Assembly (NCBI GenBank): GCA_024291935.2
Contig: CM044314.1
Span: 27,750,001-27,814,000 of the forward strand
Length of the DNA: 64,000 bases
Reading direction: 5' to 3'
Origin: Okapia johnstoni
Lineage: Eukaryota > Chordata > Mammalia > Artiodactyla > Giraffidae
In this document: one piece after another, positions 11,550 to 23,929 of the stretch
Layout: every line of letters begins with the position of its first letter
How positions within the stretch are numbered: the stretch's first letter is position 1
Translations under genes and position numbers: made by a program
The notes under the pieces: model-generated
What the model saw: the letters and a program-made list of their open reading frames with translations, nothing else
Told to the model about the DNA's origin: nothing
Database searches by the model: none

Positions 11550-12658
11550 TTGCCTATACCTAATTCAGGGAATATTTATAAAGCCAGATTAAGTCAGAAA
11601 CTGTATAAGGTGCTGGAAACATGAAGATCTCTTTGGGCAGATGGTAGGCAGGTAAAGAATGATTCAGGAAACATTGATGGATATACAAATGACTGATACA
11701 GGCATAAGTATCAGCTAGGCTGCTTCTGACTGGAAATAATAGAAAAGTAGCTTGGAACAGGCTTAAGAGATCAAAGAGCTCTACTAATCCACTGAACTAA
11801 AAAGTCTAGAAATAGAACTGATCCAGAGGCTGCCTCATGTTAGCTAGGCTTCGGTTCCTTTCCCATTTTCAGAGCTGCTTTCTGCTCATCCTGAGGTAGT
11901 TCCACCCATGCCCCCAAAATGGTTGCCACCACATTCCAGGGCTTCAGGCTTTTGACTAAATCCAGCAGAAAAGAAAGAATGATTTTGTCACACCCATTCC
12001 TGTCAATGTCCTGAGAGCAATGCTTACCGAACCCCATATGAAGCAATCTCTGTGGCCAGGGGATGAAATGCATTATCTTAATTAACCTCTAGGTTGCATG
12101 TCAACACAAGGTAGGAATAGTTCAGTCGTTCAGTTTATCAATAAACATGTGTGTGGGGATGTTGGGTGCAAAGGATGAGGGGACATCTGACTCTGCCAGA
12201 GGAAAGGATGGTATGGGTGTGAGAGAAGAACTTGGGGAGTGCTTCACAGTAAAGGAGATGCCAGCTGGGGCCAGAATAGAAAGAAGCTTGAATGCCATGC
12301 TAAGAATCGGGGCCTTCAACCTGTGATGAAAGACGTTGTTACAGCAAATTCATAGCATAAGCTACGTGGACTTATTAGTATCAATACATAATTTTCATAT
12401 GAATCTAGGATATGTACATGTCAAAGTTTTATTCAGTTCATTAATAAGGGATCTGATAAGAGTGTGAGATGGATGGAGCATCTCAGGGACAAGGGTTTAT
12501 ATCACTCATCAGGAAAGTCATTTTAAAAAAAGGGAAGAGGGAGGTTAGAAGAATATTACTAACTTAAAGGTAAACTGGTTAATACGCTTCAGAGCAGTGA
12601 AATCATAACCTTTGGAGAAATTTTTTCTATGGAAAGAAATTAACCTGCATTTCTGTTG
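11550..12658. other. Unassigned sequence
   Basis: No repeat, promoter or coding-like feature that I can support. Several short frames (e.g. 11840-12073 minus) have no recognisable domain or splice context. Confidence 0.4.
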
Positions 12659-12776
12659 GCAACCTACTCCAATATCCTTACCTGGAGAATTCCAGGGACG
12701 GAGGAGCCTGGTGGGCTGCCGTCTATGGGGTCGCACGGAGTTGGACAAGACTGAAGCGACTTAGCAACAGCAGCAG
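12659..12776 (+). mobile_element. Bov-A SINE monomer, sense
   Basis: The body 'aatatccttacctggagaat' ends in the short CAG tail 'gcaacagcagcag'. A 7-bp repeat 'ctgttgg' flanks it (from 12653 and from 12777). The tRNA head is absent. Confidence 0.85.
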
Positions 12777-12927
12777 CTGTTGGATAGGATACAGGTCTGC
12801 AAGTTAATAATTAACTGCATAAAGTCTGAGTCTTTAGTAGTAGCTAGAGAAGTACAATAACATAATAGTACAACTTCCTAGACACAGAGAAAGAAATAAT
12901 CCTTAGATGGGCCTGCTAAACCATGCT

Positions 12928-13221
12928 CTGACTGTATGTGTTAGTCACTCAGTCGTGTCTAACTCTTTGAGACCCCACGGACTGTAGCCTGCCAGGCTTC
13001 TCTGTCCATGAAATTCTCCAGGCAAGAAAACTGGAGTGGTTTGCCATTCACTTCTCCAGAGGAACTTCCCAACCCAGGGATCGAACCCTGGTCTCCTGCA
13101 TCACAGGCAGATTACTGGAGTGGGTAATATAAGAATACTGGAGTGGGTAGCCATTTCCATCTCCAGTGGATCTTCCCAACCCAGGGATCAAACCTAGGTC
13201 TCTCCCATTGTGGGCAGATTC
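12928..13221 (-). mobile_element. Bov-tA SINE with internal duplication, antisense
   Basis: From left to right: Bov-A tail ('gtgttagtcactcagtcgtg'), a body with 'aaactggagtggtttgcca', a tRNA-side segment up to 'caggcagatt', then a second copy of the middle block starting 'actggagtgggtagccatt' and ending again at 'gggcagatt'. The exact 10-bp target duplication 'aaaccatgct' lies at 12918-12927 and 13222-13231. The two middle blocks are thus part of one inserted unit rather than two insertions. Confidence 0.9.
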
Positions 13222-13231
13222 AAACCATGCT

Positions 13232-14145
13232 TTAGTATGACAATAAAAAACATACATCTTCTTGGCTTTATTTCTAAGTTCTGGATAATTTTTGTTATTA
13301 TCCAACACCACCAGAGCAATCTATTTAAGGTAGATCTTTTAAAAAATGGACTTCAGCCTTGTAGTACTTACATGTCAGTAAATACTGCCAACTGTTATCA
13401 ATTTTAACATAGTCATTAAAGGGGGCTTGAGGAGAACTGCTCAGAGAAAGGAACATTTTGATTGATTCCTTGAGTGGGAAGTAGTTGAAGTTAGATCCCC
13501 TTCACTAGGAGGACAGGGTGTCCTGCTACTGTCAGACTAGAGAAGAGTCGAGTAAGAGAAGTCGGAAGAAATGAGAAGGCCTTGGGACCTCTAGCGCCCA
13601 CAGAGACAATTGTTCCAGGGATTATTCAGAAAGCAGCTGGACTGGAAATCAGGTGAATCCATCCTAGACTGTGATAGTCCTGCTTCCTGGCCCCCTTCTT
13701 GCCCATGAAATGTTTTGTTTAAAAGAGGAAAACATTCTATACACTCAGTAATTAAGTATGGCCAAGCTAAGCCAAGTTTAGGCCCACATTTTTGGATAGC
13801 AGGTTTATTAATGGGCTGGTTGAGAGAACTGAACCAGGTGGTGTTTGGGAAAATTGGAAATGTTTAAAATAAATACTTGGCATCCTTTCTCTCTGACTGT
13901 TATGATATGTTCATTTACTTATTCTTAGGAATAAAATTTCCATATTGAAGATTAATTTGATAGAAAATTTTTAGCAGCTTTTCCATAAAAATATAGTACA
14001 AAATATTAAAAGACTATTTCCATTTTATAAAATGGGAAAAAAATAGCTCACTTGTCCAAATACAATTTTTAATTTATTGTTTGAGCCTTAGGTATAATAG
14101 TTATCATGCCATAGAGAATATATGCCATCCACACCCCCTTAAAAC
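13232..14145. other. Unassigned AT-rich sequence
   Basis: No repeat, gene or regulatory element is recognisable. Confidence 0.4.
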
Positions 14146-14265
14146 TAGGGTTGCCACACTTAGCAAATAAAAACAAAATATGCCCAGTTAAATTTGAATG
14201 TCAGAAAAACAATGAATAATTTTTTAGGATAAGTAGGTCCCATGCAGTATCTGGGATATACTTGT
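14146..14265. repeat. Ancient medium-reiterated repeat fragment
   Basis: The text 'gcccagttaaatttgaatg' followed by 'aacaatgaataattttttag' and 'aagtaggtcccatgcagtat' matches one arm of a widespread old, roughly palindromic mammalian repeat. I recall the pattern but not the family name. Confidence 0.4.
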
Positions 14266-14267
14266 AG

Positions 14268-14585
14268 AAGGCAGAAAAATGACCCAAAGACATGTGCACA
14301 TTTTAATTTCTGAACCTTGTTTACCTTACATGTGTAAAGGGACTTTTCATATGTGATTAAGTTAGGTTCATCAGATTATCCTGGATTATCTGAGTAGATC
14401 CAATGCAATCATAAGGGTACTGATAAGAAAGGTAGGAGCATCAGAAACAGAGAGAGATTAGAAGATGCTACAATGTTGACTTTGAAGAGAGAAGAAAGGT
14501 CCACAAGTCAAAGAATTGCCAGTGGCCTCTAATAGCTATAATAGGCAAGGAAACAAACAGATGAATTTCTAAATGTTCATAGTTC
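14268..14585 (+). mobile_element. Ancient LTR-like repeat (MLT1-related), sense
   Basis: The order 'gaaggcagaaaaatgaccc', 'gggacttttcatatgtgatt', 'gattatcctggattatctg' and 'gccagtggcctctaatagct' is the sense order of the same class whose end appears in reverse at 15560-15765. The family name is from memory. Confidence 0.5.
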
Positions 14586-14627
14586 AGGACAGCTGTCTTT
14601 GCTGACTGTGTTTGTGTTCTCTCTTCT

Positions 14628-14969
14628 CAGTTGTTTAGTCATTAAGTCACGTCCGACTCTTTGCAATCTCATGAACTGCAGCACGCCAGGCTTCTCTGTC
14701 CATTACTATCTCCCTGAGTTGGCTCAAACTCACGTCCATTGAGTTAGTGATGCCATCCAATCATCTCATTCTCTGTTGCCCCCTTCTGCTCTTGCCCTCA
14801 GTTTTTCCCAGCATCACGGTCTTTTCCAATGAGTCAGCTCTTTGCATCAGGTGGCCAAATTATTGGAGCTACAGCTTCAGCATCAATCCTTCCAATGAAT
14901 ATTCAGGGTTGATTTCCTTTAGGATTGACTGGTTTGATCTCCTTGCTGTTCAAGGGACTCTCAAGAGTC
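14628..14969 (-). mobile_element. BovB LINE 3' fragment, antisense
   Basis: Starts at a damaged BovB 3' tail ('gtttagtcattaagtcacg') and ends at 'aagggactctcaagagtca'. It is 5'-truncated and non-coding. Confidence 0.88.
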
Positions 14970-15139
14970 ATATTCTCAGCAGTTCTCCTTCAAGTTCTCA
15001 CCCAAGTATGGACGACGCTTACTTCCATTTGTGTGTTTGCCTTGCCTGTGTCCTGAGTTCTCATGCTTCTTTCCCTCCTTGCTGCAGGTCTCTTCACACC
15101 TTCTCCTAACTCAGACTTTGTGATGGGCAATGCTAGTTG

Positions 15140-15765
15140 GCTATTGTATCAGCATCCTAAAGCTTCTGTAGCAAATTATACTTGGTTGCTTAAAACAACA
15201 CAAATTCATCTTACAATTCTGAAGGCCAAGACCAAAGTCTCACTGGGTTAAAATCAAAGTCACAGTCACACAAAGTGGCACAAAATGCAGTCATAGGGCT
15301 GCCTTCCTTCTGGAGACTCGAGAGAATCCATTTCCTTGCCTTTTCAGACTTCTCGATGTACTCACTTTCCTTGGTTTATGGTCCCACATCACTTGGACTC
15401 CTACTGCCATCATCACATCTCCTTGCTATCCTCTTTTAGGGACCCTTGTGGTTGCCTTGTGTCCACCCAGAGAATCCAGGATAATATCCACATCTGAAGA
15501 GCCTTAAATGAATCAAATATGCAAAACATCTTTTTTCCCCATGTAACTTAATCACAAGTTCAGTGATTAGGACGGGAACATGTTTGGGGAGATGGTTAGA
15601 TAGCATCACTGATTCAGTTGACATGAACTTGAGCAAACTCAGGGAAATAGTGAAGGACAGGGAAGGCTGGTGTGCTGCAGTCCGTGGGGCTGCAAAGAGT
15701 CAGACCCAGCTTAGCAAATTAACAACAGCAACAACACATCTTTGGAGAGCCATTATTCTACCTGC
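15140..15765 (-). mobile_element. Ancient LTR-like repeat, antisense, split by BovB
   Basis: Starts 'ttgctta' + 'aaacaacacaaattcatctta' and ends 'gagccattattctacctgcc', the end sequence of an old LTR class. The piece 15588-15737 interrupts it: 'ggaacatgtttgggg' before and 'acatctttggagagcc' after are adjacent in the class consensus and partly repeated. Confidence 0.5.
15588..15737 (+). mobile_element. BovB LINE extreme 3' end, sense
   Basis: About 150 bp from 'atggttagatagcatcactg' to 'ttagcaaattaacaacagc', the last part of BovB ORF2 plus tail. It is inserted in the old LTR-like repeat. Confidence 0.88.
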
Positions 15766-15769
15766 CACA

Positions 15770-16830
15770 CCTATTCAATATCTATTCTTCCCTTCTTTCA
15801 ATTTAATATTTTGTTCAGGGTGACAATAATATTGGCTGAAAAAATTTATTTATAAATTTCCTTGGAAGCTACATGTGGTCATGTGACATGTCTGCCCAGT
15901 GAGATGTTGGTAGAAGTCTACTGGCCCATAAGAAGTAGAATTCTGGCTTCAAGAAAGCTGTTGCTTTCCTGATTAAAAGGAGCAGATTCAGCTGTCGCAT
16001 ACCATTTGCCCTCTTCCATTAACACTACATCCTGCATAAGAAAATGAATGTGATACCCAGAAGGGCAGCCACTCTATGGCCAGCATGAGAATGAAAATCA
16101 CACATGAAAGACAGCAAAGTAAAACCAGTTAAAGGATGTGAGATCCCTGATGGCATTGTGGGAATGCCTCATGAGCCTAAGGCTGCCAATCCCGAGGCTT
16201 GTTAGCTAGGACAAAGAAATCCCTAATTTCCGGCACAAGGGTAATCAGTTCATACAACTCATTCACAATTGATGTGACTGAGGCCCAGGTTCTGTCTGAA
16301 TTCTCTCTGCTCAAGATGTGCTTCCTGAACTAGCAGCAAGGATGTCCCCTGACAGCGTGTAACAGTACAGAATCTGCGGCCTTTCTCAAGATCAGCTAAA
16401 TCAGAATCTGCATTTTAACAAGAAAAGTATGCACTTTCATTTGCTGGGGTTGATCTAGGCGCACTTCAGAGTTAGAGGCTCACCGCTCTGGAGCTCACAA
16501 AGGTCAAGGAGGGACATTGTCCTGGGTTTTTCTCTTCTGGGCTGAAAGATACGGTTTGTCTAGAAATAATACTACCCTTGGGATATACTGGGATAAACTT
16601 TAAATGTTGAGAGGTGGGTACAAAATTGTATATTTATGATCCTTTGGTTTGTTTCTCACTGCTTACTGCCTCTCCACAGTGGTTACCCTGATTTAGTTCT
16701 TTTCTTGTTCCTGCTTAAAACAGATGTATTTCATTGCTAGTCAGCCTAAGGCCCCACATCTATTTTATTCAATCAAGACCAAATTGATAAGGAGTTGAAA
16801 ACTGGGTGAAATCTGGAAAAGGAGAATGAA
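15770..16830. other. Unassigned sequence
   Basis: No nameable repeat or coding-like frame. Confidence 0.4.
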
Positions 16831-16831
16831 T

Positions 16832-17020
16832 GTTAGTGAAAGTCACTCATCATGTCCAACTCTTTGTGACCCCATGGAATAGTCCATGGAATGTTCCAGG
16901 CCAGAATACTGGAGTGGGTAGGCATTCCCTTCTCCAGGGGATCTTCCCGACCCAGGGATCCAGCTCAGGTCTCCTGCGTTGCAGGTGGATTCTTTACCAG
17001 ATGAGCCGCCAGGGAAGCTC
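16832..17020 (-). mobile_element. Bov-tA SINE, antisense
   Basis: Bov-A tail at left ('gaaagtcactcatcatgtcc') and tRNA head at right ('agatgagccgccagggaagc'). The middle is shorter than full length. No clear target duplication was identified. Confidence 0.88.
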
Positions 17021-17352
17021 AAGTGAGGGCCTGCCCTCATCTCCTCTTTTAAAAACTCTTGGAGGTTTGTAAAGACATTTGAAATGTCTTTGATGTGATC
17101 CATAACCCAGATAAAGAAAGTGCAGTAAATATGTAAATTCACAGAGAGGGAAACCCAAAGAAACTTTTAACACACTGTACTTATTTCTGTGAAATCTGTT
17201 AATTTATATAATTTAATCTAAACTATAAATTATAGGCTAATTTCTTTGCAATGATTTCTATTAGGGTATTACCAAGAGACATGGAGGATAAAACACAACC
17301 ACCAAGATTCCTGGAGAATGGAGGGAAAACATCAAAGGAGCAGAGCTTCTGT

Positions 17353-17679
17353 TTTTTAAATTTTATTTATTTATTTATTTTTGACTGTGCTGGGTCTTCG
17401 TTGCTGTGAGAGCTTTTTTCTAGTTGGAGCAAGCAGGGGCTACTCTCTAGTTGTGGTGCACAAGCTGCTCACTGCAGTGGCTTCTCTTGTTGCAGAGCAC
17501 GGGCTCTAGGGCTGGTGGGCTCGATAGTTGTGGTTCCCAGGTAGAGTACAGGCTCCATAGTTGTGGTGCACTGGCTCAGTGCCTCTGTGGCATTTGGGAT
17601 CTTCTCGGATCAGGAATTGAACCTGTGTCTCCTTGCACTTGCAGGCACATTCTTTACTAATGAGCCACCAGGGAAGCTT
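17353..17679 (-). mobile_element. CHR-type SINE, antisense, 15-bp target duplication
   Basis: Runs from the A-tail in reverse ('ttttatttatttatttattt') through 'ctctagttgtggtgcacaag' to the tRNA head ('gagccaccagggaagct'). Near-identical 15-mers flank it: 'ggagcagagcttctg' (17338-17352) and 'ggagcagattttctg' (17680-17694), with two differences. Confidence 0.9.
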
Positions 17680-17699
17680 GGAGCAGATTTTCTGATTGA

Positions 17700-20600
17700 A
17701 TTTGCCTTCTTGAAGACTGTTTTGTGTTTTTTTTTTTTAAATTTTAATTTTTGAATAGGTAAATCCAAAAGGCACAAAAGAGTACACAGTGAAAAAAATC
17801 TCCCCCTCATTAACCCCTCCCTCTATCTGCCACATTTCTCTACCTCAAGGTAACCACTGCAACCAGTTTCTTGGGAATCCTACCACATGGGAACTTTGCA
17901 TGTTGGAAGATGCCTAAAAATGAGGTTGAAAATCCAGTGTAGGGTCAATTGCTCTGAATTGCGCTTGAGGGCATACATTAAAATTAACCTTTCTCATCAC
18001 ACAAGTGCTTTCTGTTAAGATCTTATGCTGTCATTTAATTTTTTTATATTATAGACATCTGTCAAGTAAAGATCAAGAGTCTTGCCACCTACTCATCCCA
18101 GAGGATTAAGGGGATGGTGCTCACAAAACACTCAAGAAAGGGTCAGAGTAAACATGAGTGGTTGCTATAGCTGTAGCTCCTTTCTATATAATTTGCATTT
18201 TATAACTCATTCCTCACCCCCAAGCCTACCACAAACTTTCCCCTCACTGCAGCACCTTTTAGTTGTGAGAAGACAATAAGAAAGAGTGATTGATGTAAGG
18301 CAAGACTAAGGAGAATGCTTTGAGGATTTCTGACTTGTTTGCCTACAGCTTCCCAGCCCATTGTTCTTCAAGAAACCTGGACTTTTTTAAAAAAGGGAGA
18401 CACCTAATTACATAACTTCACAGTTGTGTAACTTTATTTAATAATTCAAATAATTTGAGAATATTTTCCTTTCTTTTAAAAAAGATCGGATCATATTTTA
18501 CATACTTTCTTCTTTCACTTAGTAATATGGTCATTGTTCTGAACGTTTAATCATGTGTAGCATGAGTATTTGAAAATAAGAATATCTGCTACTCTATTTA
18601 TATGTTTAAAGATGCATTTAAAAAGATTTGGTTCACATATATACAGTCAAATAAATATATGTTTTAGGAGGACTTCCATGTGCCAAAACCAAAAAGACAC
18701 TGCATAGACACCTAAGATATTTTCCCTGCCCAATACAAAACCTTCTGCCCAATACAAGACTGATCAGTGTGAAACTGAAAGATTCAGAGAGAGTTCTCTG
18801 GGAACTGAGAAATGCAGGTGGTTACTTAAATTGTAGTGTTTTGAGAAGACTTCTTGGCTTTGTCCTACATCATTTTGAATATTGATTACACTCCAGTGTA
18901 CTGATTAACAAATAGGTGGACTTTTTAAAGAGATTAAAAATCCTGTACAAAGATGCTTAGAAAAAATATGAAACTGACTCTGGCAAGGGATATAAAAATT
19001 ATAAGCAACTGAAGCAGAGAGAAATTAGTAGACTTTATTTCCTTTTTAAATACAAGGCCTTTAATTAAAGCACCGTTGGGCAGAATTCTGCATGGTGATT
19101 TAAATCATCTGATTGGCCAATGTACAAAACAATAATTGCCATGTACATTTCAAATTAAAAGGAATAGCCCATAAAGATAGTATTAAGAGTTTATATTTTC
19201 TTCTCCTTAATTGTACTATAGCTAACCTCCCAGACCCAAGACATTTCTAGCAATTAATGATTGGTTGAAGTTAATAGTTCTGACAAAGCCTTAGTTCATT
19301 GATCCTCCTCAGATGGTCATTAACCTCTAGAATCTGGTCATTAACCTGCAGAAACCACTACATAAGATGCAAAAAAGGATTTTACTAGTATCATCTAAAA
19401 GGCTGTATAATTGTTTCATACATATATATTAATGTAAGAAAATATCTCTCATATATGTATTGCACATAGTAAAGTTTCTAGAATGTTCTTCCAATACAGA
19501 AGAATAATTTGACATAAATATGCTATGTACGTAGGGAAAAGTATTACTAAGATCTGATATCCTAAAATGTTTTTATTTGTCCAAAGAAAAGGGAGTATAA
19601 AATTCCCCTTAAAGTTGGGAGTGTATGTTTTTGTCCTTAATACTTTGGGTGAACTTTTAAAAGTCATAATGAGAGTCAATATTGGGTTGTAGGTAAAAGT
19701 CCACTTGAAAATGGTTCTGTATGTTTCCCAAAGTCTTAAAAGAATTGAACACAAACTACTTGAAAACATCACAAACATAGGCTAGTTTATTATTATAACC
19801 CCAAATCATATTTTCACAGTAATCTGTTATGTTGTGAGAATTTTCATAAGGAAAGATATGTAGTCTCAGTGGATCATTGAATTGCTTACTTTTTTTTTTT
19901 TTAATAATCTTTCTTCTGATTTTATGTCCTGAGCCCATGAAGCTTATTAAATGACACTGCAAAATTTCTTTAGATGGTGGAAGCTTTGGTTAAGTGAAAA
20001 AGCCTGTTGAGGTTTTTTCTTTCCCCCTGTAGTTCTCTAATTAGGGCTTCCTTATTACATCACAAACATTAATTACCACATTATCCAGTAACAGATCAGA
20101 CTTACCCTATCTTTCAGATCCTCATTAATCTACCAATAAAGTTACGAACTCCATTAATATGGTTGCATTTAGAATGTCTCCCCAAAGCACAGTATACCCA
20201 TTACTGGGCTGAATAATGCAAAATGCGTATGTCTCCTTTAGGCTGGAGATGTTTCTGAAAAGTCAGCTCTGACAGAACAGCCTTCTCCACACTCTCAACA
20301 TAGGATTCCTACAGAATGTTTGGTTTATTTACTCTTTTAGCAGCAAAAGAATTCTCTCAGCAGGATCAAGTTTGCTTCTTACAGAGTCCAAACCATGTGC
20401 TGTTGTCCAGAGCTTGGCTGTTTTCCATTTGGAATGGTTGAAAAAGAATGTGAGATCTTCCTATAGTGTGATCACCTCATCAAGCAGAGGGAGTGCTGCT
20501 ATTTCCTTGCAATCCTAAACCAACCAGTATTTCCTGAATGCAAGTGTTCCCTGGATGAATGACAGTAAAAAGGGCACAGCACTGAGCTCACCTGTCCATC

Positions 20601-22374
20601 GCTGAATGTGTCCAGTTCAGATGCAGAGCCTAAAGTGGTCCTGCAGGAGCACCAGTCACAGAAAGGAAAATCTCTCCAGCCATCCACGCAGTCTGTGGGT
20701 CTCTCATTTATGAGCTGTGGGGGTGTGGGATTTTCCTTCATAATATAATAGAAGGAAGTCTCTGAATCTCTCAACTTAACTTTATTGAACTCACTGCATT
20801 TGTGGCTGCATTTGGCAGTTACTTTTTGCCTTCTTATTTTCTATAAAATAGTAGATAGATTTCAGCATGCTGTTTCCTACAAAGGATGTCAAAATGAATA
20901 AGAAGTTAAGATATTACTATCTACATATGGTATTTATCATAAGACATTTAAGAGAGCTTAAATAAATATTAGATGCTCTCAAGAAATTTTTTAAAATTAG
21001 AAAATATTTTCCTGAAAAGAGGATATTGAAGTCAATGAATATTTTCTCCAACATGTCATCTAGATAAGACAAAATTCAGACAAGATAAAAGAAGGGAAAT
21101 ATTCAATACAAGCAGAGGTCTGCTAAAACAACTTAGTGATAACTTTTTTAAAGACCATGTCTCAAAGATTAGAAATTATGAATTTGTGAGCAGTCATGTA
21201 GTTACCAAATTTTTTAGAAAAATAATCTAGTCTTGGAATTTGGGGACTCATTTCATTCTTGAGATCAAGGAAACCCTTTATTGTTTAGTGAGTGGCAGTG
21301 AAAGGTAAGGAAAAATGAAATAACTCTGGAAATAAATGAACAGTTTCTTGGCTTCAGATAAGCATTTCTCAGAGTCTTTCATGATATTATTGTAGAGCAC
21401 ATGGAGAACTAAGGCCTGGGTAATGGTACAGTCTGGTGGATTTATAGTTGATTAAACCAAAGAGGTCAGACAGGCAATGTATCAATGTTATATAGGAAAG
21501 AAGGCCTTTAAAGGAAAGCTCTGGGCTCTGTATTTGACCTTGTAACAGAGAAATGTGCTTCTCAGATTTGTAAAGTATGTAAAACTCATGATTCAAAAAG
21601 ATCTCTAAAGACTGAAGAGATGGACAAAAATCAACAAAATGAAATGTAATGTACATGAATAAAAATTAAAACCTACATTTAGGCTCAGAAATCCAACTGT
21701 TAAAGTACACAACCTGATATTAAGTTTATATGAGAACACACACACAAACATTCTAGGTGTTAATTTCAAGGGGAAAATGAGATGAGAATGTAAGCTGGTG
21801 AATGAACTAATGAGACCTTAATTTATATTAACTAAAGGATGGCGTCCAGATCAAGGGAAATAACCATCCCAATAGGCGCGTCCCTGGTCAGTCCACATCT
21901 GGAGTTGCAATTCTCTGTGCCACCCTGGGGAGGCCAGGCTGGGCTGAAGGGTAATGGAGAACAGGCAGAGGTCAGCAATGAGGGAGGTCGCGGGGATGAT
22001 TGGGGGTGATGCGGAGTGAGGCAGGCTAATGAGAATCTAAGTTTCTGAAAGCTCAGAAGTTTCCCATAACAGGGGATGAAGCTTATTTCCTCGAGAATGA
22101 AAGAGGAACATTAAAGGGGCTGAGAGAAAATTTTAAATAAAGGAAATTCACTGTTACATGGTACTACAACTGCAACACAAGTAAAACAGTAATCTGAGGT
22201 ATTCATTAAGGGATTGCTTCAACAAGTCAGTGGCATGAAAAAGAAAAGGGAAATGGGTGGATTTTGAAAGAGCCTTAGGAGATTTATAAATCAAATGAAT
22301 TGTGTGGGCCTTCTTGATTGCAACAATTGTCTGGTAGATCAAAGATTTTTTTTAGATAATTAGGGAGATTACTT
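17700..22374. other. Repeat-poor stretch without BovB or Bov-A insertions
   Basis: No BovB, Bov-A, Bov-tA or CHR copy is visible for about 4.7 kb. 17720-17885 and 18420-18560 carry faint traces of old antisense L1-type sequence ('aaggtaaccactgcaaccag', 'tttcacttagtaatatgg'). Otherwise the sequence is AT-rich and unassigned. The exon candidate at 20592-20800 lies inside. Confidence 0.55.
20592..20800 (-). CDS. Weak candidate internal exon, unknown protein
   Basis: I do not recognise this. On the minus strand an open frame (Met near 20741) contains the peptide WRDFPFCDWCSCRTTLGS and reaches SELDTFSDGQ exactly at a good donor, GGACAG|GTGAGC, with the exon edge at 20592. An acceptor-like 'aaatgcag' lies near 20800, without a strong pyrimidine tract. 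The segment is free of repeats and less AT-rich than its surroundings. It could belong to a leftward gene starting at the CpG island near 37.5 kb; that link is inference. A chance frame is at least as likely. Confidence 0.22.
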
Positions 22375-22850
22375 TTTAATAAAAGCTTTATTGAAATGAG
22401 TCACATGCCATAAAATTTACCCTTTGAAAGTGTACAAATCAGTGACTTTTCATAGAGTAACAATATTATACAGCACTAACCATTATTTAGGTCTTCCCTA
22501 GTGACTCAGACAGTAAAGCATCTGCCTGTAATTCGGGAGACCCAGGTTCGATCCCTGTGTTGGGAAGATCCCCTGGAGAAGGAAATGGCACCCCACTCCA
22601 GTATTCTTGCCTGGAAAATCCCATGGATGGAGGAGCCTGGTAGGCTACAGTTCATGTGGTCGCAAAGAGTCAGACATGACTCAGTGACTTCACTTCCACC
22701 ATTATTTAATACCATCCATTTTTATCACCCCAAAAGATGCACCATAGTCATTAACAATCACTGCCCATTCCCTCTCATCCTAGCCCATAGTAAGCATTAA
22801 TCTATTTTCTGTCTCTGTGGATTTGCCTTTTCTGGACATTCATAATGAGA
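22375..22850 (-). mobile_element. L1 LINE 3' region, antisense, split by Bov-tA
   Basis: Reads 'taaaatttaccctttgaaag' before the SINE and 'ctgtctctgtggatttgcct' after it, the order of an old L1 3' region in reverse. The halves join directly across the target duplication. Confidence 0.7.
22490..22697 (+). mobile_element. Bov-tA SINE, sense, 11-bp target duplication
   Basis: The head 'gtcttccctagtgactcag' and body up to 'gacttcacttcc' are well preserved. The exact 11-bp repeat 'accattattta' lies at 22479-22489 and 22698-22708. Confidence 0.95.
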
Positions 22851-23619
22851 AACCAAGCAAGTGTTCAATTTCACCGTCTGTGCCTGCAGGTGAGGTGGCT
22901 CCAGGAGCCCAACTCCAGCTTTTCAAAAATAGTCCATGCAGGGCCTGACACTTAGCACAAAAACATGTAGAACCCAAAGGAGGGGCACTAGAGTCAGCGT
23001 AAGAGGTTTAACAGGAGCTGGGGGATGCGCTGTCATGTTCTTGGAATTTCTTTATGTTTATTCAATGTGGTCTTACTCATGAACCCCACCCTTTGGTTCA
23101 TGGTGGGGGTAGGGAAGAGAGAGGGAGTTAAATTAACTGTTAATTCTACCTGGCTTAAAGATTGTAGCAGTGTCTTTAGTTGTTGCTCTGTCTTCTCAGA
23201 TAGAAATGTTTCTCACTTGCCCCTCCCTACTTGCTTCTCTTAAAACAATATCTTATGATGTTAAGGGTAGAGTGTCTTATACACTCCTGTGGTGACAGAG
23301 AAGGGTTGGGATATCCAGTTGAGGTGTACTTTGACTTCTCTGGCCTCTGTGATCATGGCTCTAGTCCTGTTTACCTGTTGCCTGGATATCATTCACCTCT
23401 GGTTTGGTCTTCTTGTCATATTAGTCACAGTCTGGGGTAACCCCTCCGACCGGGCATCACACTGACCTTCACTGACTGTAGATCTCCCTGAGTCTATGCC
23501 ACACATTCCCTCCAGCCTACAGGCTCAGCAGTCACAGGTCCATTTAGTGTCCACTGATTCTGACCATCAACTTTTAACTCATCCACACCATGTGGGGAGC
23601 CCTAGAGGCAAAAAAAAAT
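22851..23619. other. Unassigned sequence between two L1 pieces
   Basis: Moderate GC content, no nameable repeat and no recognisable frame. It separates two antisense pieces of the same part of L1, so these are two insertions or a rearranged one. Confidence 0.4.
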
Positions 23620-23711
23620 TTATTGTGGCAAAAAATGTGTAACATAAAATTTGCTATTTTAACCATTTTAAGTGTACAAATCATCAGCATTAATTTGATT
23701 CACAGTATTAT

Positions 23712-23929
23712 TGGACTTCCCTGTAGCTCAAACGATAAAGAATCTGCCTCCAATACAGGAGACCAGGGTTCGATCTCTAGGTCAGGAAGATCCTCTGGAG
23801 AAGGGAATGGCAATCCACTCCAGTATTCTTGCCTCCATGAATACTGAGAACTCCATGGACAGAGAAGCCTCACGGGCTACAGTTTGTGGGGTCACTAAGA
23901 GTCAAACATGACTGAGCGACTAACACACA
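23712..23929 (+). mobile_element. Bov-tA SINE, sense, nested in L1
   Basis: Starts 'ggacttccctgtagctcaaa' and ends 'gagcgactaacacacaca'. A repeated 'gaatactgagaactccatgg' section in the middle makes it slightly longer than usual. No clear target duplication. Confidence 0.9.
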
